Part shown: piece by piece, positions 56,385 to 64,000 of the stretch | Numbering within the stretch: position 1 is the stretch's first letter | How the letters are laid out: every line of letters begins with the position of its first letter | Assembly (NCBI RefSeq): GCF_033807715.1 | Contig: NC_084607.1 | Span: 15,486,941-15,550,940, forward strand | Origin: Cololabis saira | Taxonomy: Eukaryota > Chordata > Actinopteri > Beloniformes > Belonidae | DNA length: 64,000 nt | Reading direction: 5' to 3' | The notes under the pieces: generated by a model | Database searches by the model: none | What the model was told of the DNA's origin: nothing | Seen by the model: the letters and a program-made list of their open reading frames with translations, nothing else | Translations under genes and position numbers: made by a program

Positions 56385-56815
56385 TATGGTTTATTGATCA
56401 TTACAGAAAAAGTCATAATAGTGGGTGCATTTAACATTGACACCGATAACCTTAAATTAGCCTTTAATTCTCCTTTAGAATCGATGGGCATTTCACAAAA
56501 AATAAACAAACTGAAGCACTGTTTTGATCATACCCGTCGATCTCGTCTTCACCTACGTTGTAGAACCCGATAATCTGTTAATGTCGCCTGTAAACTCACT
56601 CCTTTCCAACCACTATTTAATAACGTTTGAATTTAGCATTGTCAACGTTAGAGTGCAAAATAGGAGGTATTACTTTAGCTGATTATTATCTTGTCAGTTA
56701 CACTGAAGATTTGCTGCGCTCAGCTTTAGATGCAGTTGTTCCTTTGAGAAAGAGGGTCTCCAACCATAGGAACTTTACTCCCTGGTATAATATATATGTT
56801 TGGAGTCGCCATTGA
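56385..56815 (+). mobile_element. L2-like LINE fragment (endonuclease/RT linker)
   Basis: Encodes fragments such as EDLLRSALDAVVPLRKRVSN and FTPWYN, typical of the L2 region between endonuclease and RT. It is probably the left half of the element that resumes at 58495. Confidence 0.6.
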
Positions 56816-58494
56816 GATGAACAACAGAGACTTATAGGCTGATGGAAAATTACTGGAGTTGACGTGACCCAAATACAATTATTGATACTACAATCTGACC
56901 TTGACGGATCGGCTTGGCAGGCCGGTCTAGTCAGAATCTCCCTGGATGCTCTGCTCTCACTAGCCTTCCCCTTCCCCTCATGACACTGTGGACCTGTATC
57001 AGAACTAAACCGAGCCGGCTGATAATATAAAGGACAATGGATGGACAATGAGGAGTAGCTCTGGGGCAAAGTTCACAGACTTACCACTCATACAAACACG
57101 TAAACACACAAATGCACATAATGATAAATACACCTCCCCCATTATTCAACGCCTTCCCTGGCTCCTCCCGTACCACCATTCCTAACACAGCCACCAGGTT
57201 GGAGAGCTTCGCGAAAGGCTCACTAAGATGGCCTGTGCCGGGAACCACCTCTCCCTCTCCACACATGCAAGTCTTTGTTATGTAGTTAAAATTGTTATGA
57301 TTATGTTGCTCTTCTGCTTGTCTGGTGTTTTTTGCACGTTCACCCTGTGTATTTATGAATGTGGAAGGGAAGGTAACAGGCAGTCTAACATTAGCATCAA
57401 GGCAAGGGGCTGAGTCTATAAAAGGGGGCTGAAAGCTCACCTGGGCCTTTCTTCTTGCACTGAGACACACCTGAGAGAGAGCAGCTGAAGGCAGCTTTTG
57501 TTTGGTGCTTCATTTGATTTTCATGTTTGGTTAGGGACTAAAACTGAGTGATTGTTTCTGCACATCAGCCAAGAAACAAGATTCCAGTCACCTGCATGTC
57601 TCTGATTGGGGGAAGGGATGGTGTTCCAGTCTAGCAAGGTATATTTACTTTTATATATATTGCACATGTTTTTGTAGAATGTTTCTTTTAAGTTTGTTTT
57701 TGTATATTGATGTGCTTTTGTTTCTTTTAGTCTTCAAAAAAGGACATTATTGGAAGAGCCAACCACTGTTTTTCCCAGACTTAACATATTTTATTGTGCC
57801 TTTAACTAGTCCATGAATGGGCCATCTTTTGTTTATTTTTCCTGTTGGGCTTTTGTCTGCGTTAAGGAGGGGCTGAGTGGTGGAGTAGCCATTTGGCAAA
57901 TGCACCTTATTGTGTGGTTTGAGTCACCTTAGCTTGCTGTGAGTTGGTTTACTTGTGTGCAGTTTTGATTTGAGCTGAATTGGATTGTGTGTACTGGTGT
58001 TTGCCTACGTATTTTGGGACAGTTTCTCTTTCTTATTCATAACTGCACCAGCTTCCCTGATGATGCAGCCTTGATCCCACATTGTGTATTTTTCCTCGTG
58101 GGTTCATTTACCGTTGATTTGGTTTATTGATTTGACTGTGTGGTTTAATCCATCCATTTTATTGAGGCCTGCATCTAGGTTTTCAACTGGACATAAACTT
58201 TTATTCTATGCATTGTAAATAAAATCTATATTTTTTGGTATAGCAGTCTCTGGCTCCAGTTTATTCTGGGTCTTGTGTATTGAGTAACACCTGGTCACAT
58301 GAATATGCCTTTTTTCCCTCACTATCCCAGTGTTATCTTTTCTTAGCTAATTGCACCAGTGTACCCATGTCATATGTTATCTAATTTGTATTTTTTTGTT
58401 CTCTTGATGGGTTGTACAGCAGAAATTTCACTGTGCCGGGATGCTGGCTCTTTGACAAATAAAGCTCTAATCTAATTCGCATATCCACATGCTG
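56816..58494. other. Insertion or insertions between L2 halves, unclassified
   Basis: Contains gagagagagcagctgaagg (57474) and a terminal taaataaaatctatatttt (58218), suggesting one retroposed element. 58395-58480 (tttcactgtgccgggatgct...gacaaataaagctctaatct) is a LINE-like tail. No conserved protein seen. Confidence 0.35.
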
Positions 58495-58985
58495 AAACAA
58501 AAAGTGCACAAAATGGAAAGGAAGTGGTACTCTTGTAAGTCTGTAGACTTTTATAGTGCATGGAAAGATAGTATAATAGTATATTAGAAAGCCCTTCGCA
58601 AAGCTAGAACAGTTTATTATTCATCGTTGATAGAGGATAATAAAAATAACCCACGTTTTCTGTTCAGCACTGTAGCCAGGCTGACAAACAGTCATGCATT
58701 CCTGCAGTTCTCAGTTGTGAAGACTTTAGGAGTTTTTTTAACAGTAAAATCATTAGAATTAGAGAAGAAATCAACCAGCGATAAGAACAGATGAGGGTCT
58801 GCTATGGTGGTCAGCAGGGGTCAGTGCTAGGGCCAATCTTGTTCAGTTTATACATGCAGCCCTTGGGAAGTATAATCCAGAATCACAGCATACATTTTCA
58901 TTGCTATGCTGATGATATGCAGCTGTATTTATCTATGAAGCTGGATGAGACAGAACCGTTAGCTAAACTTCAGGCATGGCTCTAG
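58495..58985 (+). mobile_element. L2-like LINE fragment (reverse transcriptase)
   Basis: Encodes [37 protein letters not shown] and [12 protein letters not shown] (RT catalytic YADD). Stops and frameshifts present. Confidence 0.75.
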
Positions 58986-59654
58986 GGACATCAAAAACTG
59001 TGTGTGTGTCACACACACACGTTTGTGTTGTGCATTACTTGCTTTATATCAATTGTATTTTTCTGCTGTGTTTATAAAGGCACTTCTAACACATGTTTAA
59101 ATTACATTTTGAGTAAACATGCGGTTTGGTTTCATGTATTTCTTTCATTTTATATTCATAAACATTAAAGTTTTCAGCTTTAATTAATGTGAAATCAGAA
59201 CAGAAAAAGTCACAAACCCTCAACAAATGAGTTCAAAACAACAAAGACAAAGTGGTTTTTGCTTTTATATCCACAAAACATTCCACCTTAAATACCTCAA
59301 AAAACCCCAAAATATGTTCTGGTTATTCTTTATCATTTTAATGATACATTCAGGGAATATTAACAAGTATTTTGAGTTCAAGAGAGAACTAGTATGGCAG
59401 TATTGTAGGTCTATAACATGAGGTAGGTAGATCAGTTTTCACAAAGTTTAGTGATTTAATAAACACAATAAAAACTTTGCCACTCATGTCCCTTTGATGG
59501 CTTAAAAACTACAATAACTACTGGAATGCTCCACAGTACATTCATCTACAGGACAGCTTTAAAAAAAAAAAAAAAATTTCAGAGAATGTCCATTTGCTGG
59601 ATAAAGTAGAATAGTGAGCGCTTTACAACATTGTTTAAAAAAAAAAAAAGCCAA
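58986..59654. other. AT-rich spacer with homopolymer A runs
   Basis: A short tgtgtgtgtcacacacacac palindrome at 59001-59020. No gene. Confidence 0.4.
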
Positions 59655-60132
59655 TGGCTGCGTCCGAAATCGCATACTTCCACACTAATGAGTGTGCGAG
59701 ATTTTTTAGTGCGTCCGAAACATTAGAACGTACTCAATAGTATGCTCTATCCATACTCATTCCGGAGAAATTTTTTTTGTGTGGATTGATGGACACTAGC
59801 CGAGCAGAAACTTCCCACAACGCAATGCAGCGGCGTTTGGTTGCTAAGTGATACGTAAATGTCATAAGTATAATAAGTATATTATAACATAACATTAATA
59901 TAATATTCGTATATAAAATGATATGTCATCTTATTTCGGCCATAATAAACAGGAAATAGCGGTGCTGCTACCGCTGCTGTGACACGTCACTTCCTCCCTA
60001 CGGCAGGAAGTGACGTGTGCGCTCTTAATAGTACGTTCGAATTAATGCACTACTGATATTTACTCAAAAGTGTGCCGAATTTAAGTATACTTTTTGGTAT
60101 ATACTTTTTAGTACGGGATTTTGGACGCACCG
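59655..60132. mobile_element. MITE with tgcgtccgaaat inverted ends
   Basis: gctgcgtccgaaatcgcata at 59657 and attttggacgcaccg at 60119 are inverted ends. Subterminal actattgagt/agtatgctc-type repeats recur. About 475 bp, non-coding, just 3' of the second protease copy. Confidence 0.65.
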
Positions 60133-60343
60133 AATGTTTATTTACAGATACAGAAGCATTTTCTTAATGATCACATCATTTGTATGCATTAACAAAGCAT
60201 GTGCATGCCACAATATTATCAAAACCTTTACACATGAGACAAAATAAAAACAGAATCAACTTATAAAGTGTCAAATTTAAAGTTTGCTTTCATTTGTGCA
60301 AGTTAAATCATGTAAAAAAAAAAAAACGTGATGTTGGCTCTTT

Positions 60344-62584
60344 CTATGAGAAGATCTGGAGACACAAGGGTAGGACGAGGAGGTGGATGCAGAAGAAAAA
60401 GGAGAAATGAGCATTGGACCCACTGGTGGTGGCAGCGGTGGTCGTCGAGTTGGTGTTGGTATTGTTGTTGGTGGAAGTCGGAGACAAGAAAGTCCCCAGT
60501 GACCGAGTCAAGAAGGTTTTAAATCGACTCAGCTTTTCAAGGGTCATCACTGTATTATTTCGTTTTTCCCTGTTGGAGCTGCTTTCATATGACAAAACCA
60601 CTGCCTGGAACCAGGAGCCGCTCAACTTACACATGAGCGGGCTTCCAGACTCACCCTGAGAAACAAAAAGAAACATTTAATCTGTTTGTCTAATGTGCTA
60701 GAGAATGTGTTTCATAGACAATAGTTTTATTGTGCAGCAAATAAAGCGTCTAACATTTCTGAAACATCAGATAACCTTATAAAGTTGAGCATCAGAATGA
60801 GGAATAAATGTGATTTCAATGACTTTAATTGTATCATGCTTGTTAATAAAGACAGTCTGGTCTGACTAGCCCTCTCACCCAAGTAGATTCCACAGTAAAG
60901 TGCTACCTCTGTTCAATACATGCAAGTAAACCTGGTTATATTTTTCTAGTATCTTTTAAGCCCTTGCTATCAGGGATGAAGGATGGGTCACCTACAACCT
61001 ACATAGGCTTTGTTAATTTATTTATTATTTGTTTATGTCCAGAAGCAACACAATTATAGAATAAAAATACATCAAGAAATGGTGAACAATTTATCATAAG
61101 CATCTCATCACTTACCTTCTCCAGTGCAAAGAGTCCTGTACAAATGCTCTCACTTGTTGATGTATTCCCACAATTTAACACTGAGGTCTGCAATTCCTGC
61201 ATGACTTGTTCTTCTAAAGTTTGGGAGAAATAAGAAAACAGGAATGATTAAATCACCCTGATGTGCATTGATGTAGGACTGTTGTTTTAGTCTTGGTGTT
61301 GTGGACTCACCTCCTCCTTGTCCGGAGCTCCAACCAGCTGTCCAGCACACTGAACCCACAGGGAAGGTTTTTCCATCGTCCAGACAAATGGGCTGGATGT
61401 AGTCAGACAGGGTGGGCTGGGTGGACAGTTTAAGCAGTGCAATGTTGGATCCCGTCATGTTACTCAGGGTGATGTTGGTCACGTTCAGCGACACCTCAAA
61501 GGGGTTGGATCCATTCTGCTTCAAACGACCCAACACCACCGTCCACTCAGACGCATTGGGGGAGCTGTGGGGGAGAAGACGAGCTGAACTACGACGGCTT
61601 TAACTGAAAACATCTCACGAGTTTAAAACAACGGCTGGACCTTTATAGGTTTAATACATGCGTTCATCACCTTGGGAAGCAGTTGGCATTGCTCATCACA
61701 GAGTCCACAGCCACCAGCGTCCCACCACACACATGCCGCCCACCCTTCTGCAGGCTCGCCATCCACGGCCACACGCCGGCCTTCGCCACCGAACTTCCAC
61801 CCGAAATACGAGAATTCTGTGGGGCTCTTCCACAGACCAACGCTGGAGGGAAAAACCACAGGCAGGCTCCTTTAATCTCTCTCTCACATCCATTGACCAT
61901 TGAACCAACCAGAATTATTATGACGTGTGCAAACATCAGCTTCACTGAAGAGCTTGTTACATAGATTCAACTGCAAAACTTAGTAGCCATTTTTAGTATT
62001 AAAAAATAATTTTTTGCAAAGTCTGACCATGACAGATACTCACATGTGGGTTGAGAGAGGGTTGTGGTGGTAGAAGTTGTGGTTGCAGAATTGGATGAAT
62101 TGCTGGAAGATCCAGATGAGGAGAGGCCTGGACATGAAACGCTGAGGTCACCGTCAGTCCCGTTGGACGTGAAGCTAATGAAGCCTGGCTGGCTGCTGCT
62201 GATCTGGTTTTTGATCCAGGTCTCGTACTGGGACACTCTGGCGTAGACTCCTGGGAAGTTAGGCTCTGCACAACCTCTTCCAAAACTCACAATTCCTCCT
62301 TGAATCCACCGACTGCCCTGTTTGCTCACCAGTGGACCTCCTGAGTCTCCCTTTAAGACCAAAGATAATTTGTTGTGAGCAGGGAGTGAAGAAGAAAAAA
62401 AACAAGTAAATCTGATCTAAACAGGTAGAAATGATCACCTGACAAGAGTCCTTTCCTCCTTCTTCTAATCCAGCACACATCATGTTGTCAGTGATTTGAT
62501 TCACGCCATAACTACACTTACACTGTCTGTTTCCCACGACTGGCACCTCCACTTCCATCAAGTTCTGTGGGGAAGGGAGGTCAA
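60344..62584 (-). CDS. Second polyserase-like copy, 5' exons not in window
   Basis: Six exons match the last six of the gene at 40.7-48.6 kb with the same phases: 62439-62584, 62044-62350, 61671-61842, 61311-61564, 61116-61213 and 60344-60655. The order is the end of domain 1 ([20 protein letters not shown], then GDSGGPLV), a short Ser/Thr linker instead of the long Thr repeat, the inactive second domain ([21 protein letters not shown]) and a hydrophobic tail ([17 protein letters not shown]). Exons and short introns are almost identical to the other copy, so the duplication is recent. The exons for signal peptide, His and Asp are absent from 62585-64000, whereas in the first copy the Asp exon lies only 182 bp upstream. 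Either intron expansion or a 5'-truncated duplicate explains this. Confidence 0.8.
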
Positions 62585-62819
62585 CTAAGGGGACACAAAT
62601 CAAGTTTAATAGATACGTTTGACTTATTAAAGATGTAATATTTGATGACAAACAGAGCCACTGTAAAATGCATAATATAAATGTTGTAAAAAAAATTGTG
62701 TATAAGAGGACTTTACTGGTTTTCATTTCAAACTAAGATAATAAAAAAAAAACTTTTGCCTGACATTTCTGACATGAATAAGAATGATAATGTTTGAGAT
62801 TTTCATATTGTTAAGCACT

Positions 62820-63010
62820 GACTAACTCATAAAAGTTTTATTAGACTTGATTACTGCAACAGTGTCTTCACAGGTCTGCCTAAAAAAATCAATCAGACAG
62901 CTATGCTGCTGCCCGAGTTCTCACCAGATCTAAGAAAGTGGACCACATTAGTTCCTACAAGAACTTTATCCTGCTTTCACCCCTGGTGATAACCTGTTCT
63001 TGTAAATGCT
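62820..63010 (+). mobile_element. L2 relic
   Basis: ttagacttgattactgcaac...cacaggtctgcctaaaaaa encodes RLDYCNSVFTGLPKKI, the L2 RT C-terminal motif, then degenerates. Confidence 0.65.
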
Positions 63011-63215
63011 AGCGAATTGGCTGCTTGCCTTTCCTGTCTGTATTATGCAGAATTCACATACACATGTGCACATCTATCCAGGGTTTGTAGGTTGATCATC
63101 ACTCCACCCAACCTCATGCCTGTAGCTCACCTGTGCCTCCTGCTGCTCAGTAAACTGTCTGAACTCTGCTGTGATTGTGTCATAACCGACGCCCGGGTGT
63201 ATTTATAATTATAAT
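63011..63215. other. Spacer
   Basis: No feature recognised. Confidence 0.3.
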
Positions 63216-63233
63216 TATGGTTGTTGTTGTTGT

Positions 63234-63283
<50 letters not shown>

Positions 63284-63294
63284 TAATAATAATA

Positions 63295-63367
<73 letters not shown>

Positions 63368-63380
63368 TATTATAATAATA
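63216..63380. repeat. (TAA)n(TTA)n microsatellite, self-complementary
   Basis: About 19 TAA-type units followed by about 25 TTA-type units; the two halves can pair. Confidence 0.95.
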
Positions 63381-63387
63381 ATAAGTG

Positions 63388-63635
<248 letters not shown>

Positions 63636-64000
63636 CTCTTTAAGTCCTTATTACCAAGAAATGTAATAAAAAGATCTGTGCTAAAAAACTGTGTTAATGT
63701 CACAATCAAACATGTGAGCGCTGTAGGTGCAGAGTGTGTTAACTTAAGAAAGAAGACGTCATAATTGTTTGCATGTTATCAACTCAAACACATTATGTTT
63801 GTCTATTATTGTGACTTGGATGGAGATCAACTCACACTTTATGACAAAATAATGCCGAAAAACCGTTAATTAAAATGGGTTCACATAAATTTTCTGTCAT
63901 ACAAATTTTTGTTTTAGATGTTTCTTATAACTTGTTACAGTGCTTTTTGTATTAAGTTTGTGAAACAAGTTATAAAAAACAAGAAATATTTACATTTTTT
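63636..64000. other. AT-rich right edge
   Basis: No gene. cttataacttgtt (63924) and aacaagttataa (63964) form a small inverted pair. Confidence 0.35.

Noticed and set aside
57081..57470. 129-codon minus-strand frame
   Set aside because: No domain, no splice or promoter support; lies inside repeat-derived insertion.

Overview
The window is nuclear DNA of a teleost fish. Spliced genes with GT-AG introns, a 113-residue eIF1, an SRSF2 homologue and a two-domain trypsin-like protease with a mucin linker sit in AT-rich sequence. That sequence is packed with fish-type mobile elements: L2, L1, RTE, RNase H-bearing and Penelope-like retroelements, Tc1 and hAT transposons, MITEs and a tRNA-derived SINE. 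Nothing in it is bacterial or plasmid-like. All splice models were read by eye from splice sites and reading phase, with no transcript support.

Layout. (1) 1-2489, minus strand: an uninterrupted reading frame of at least 829 codons that runs off the left edge. It encodes an acidic protein with three long internal repeats that I do not recognise; its promoter side carries CRE, CCAAT and RFX X-box-like sites. (2) 2.7-7.5 kb: MITE and LINE debris. (3) 7.5-13 kb: a SINE-in-MITE nest followed by srsf2 (two coding exons plus a spliced 3' UTR). (4) 14-18.7 kb: an RNase H LINE fragment, then a small unknown plus-strand gene behind an NRF1 site, whose first intron holds two large inverted repeats. (5) 18.7-21.8 kb: a decayed minus-strand gene with a P2X7-type cytosolic zinc domain, containing a duplicated exon, a perfect 39-bp inverted repeat and an L1 insertion. 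(6) 22-30.8 kb: L2, Tc1 and RTE remnants, plus a short ORF made of a Tc1 transposase DNA-binding domain with a new tail. (7) 30.9-33.4 kb: eif1, complete in four exons. (8) 33.8-39.1 kb: a small gene for a 113-residue single-pass protein with 17 cysteines. (9) 40.7-48.6 kb: a complete ten-exon polyserase-like gene on the minus strand. (10) 49-59 kb: Penelope-like debris, a nearly complete LINE (51.2-55.5 kb) and L2 fragments. (11) 60.3-62.6 kb: a second copy of the 3' six exons of the polyserase gene, on the same strand. (12) 62.8-64 kb: L2 debris and TAA/TTA microsatellites.

How the genes relate. srsf2 (splicing) and eif1 (start-codon selection) are housekeeping genes. The two proteases are tandem duplicates: in the complete copy an active trypsin-like domain is joined by a Thr-rich linker to a second domain that has lost its catalytic His and Asp, and the C-terminus is hydrophobic, suggesting membrane or GPI anchoring. 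The least explained coding sequences are the repeat protein at the left edge, the Cys-rich membrane protein and the gene at 15.4 kb.
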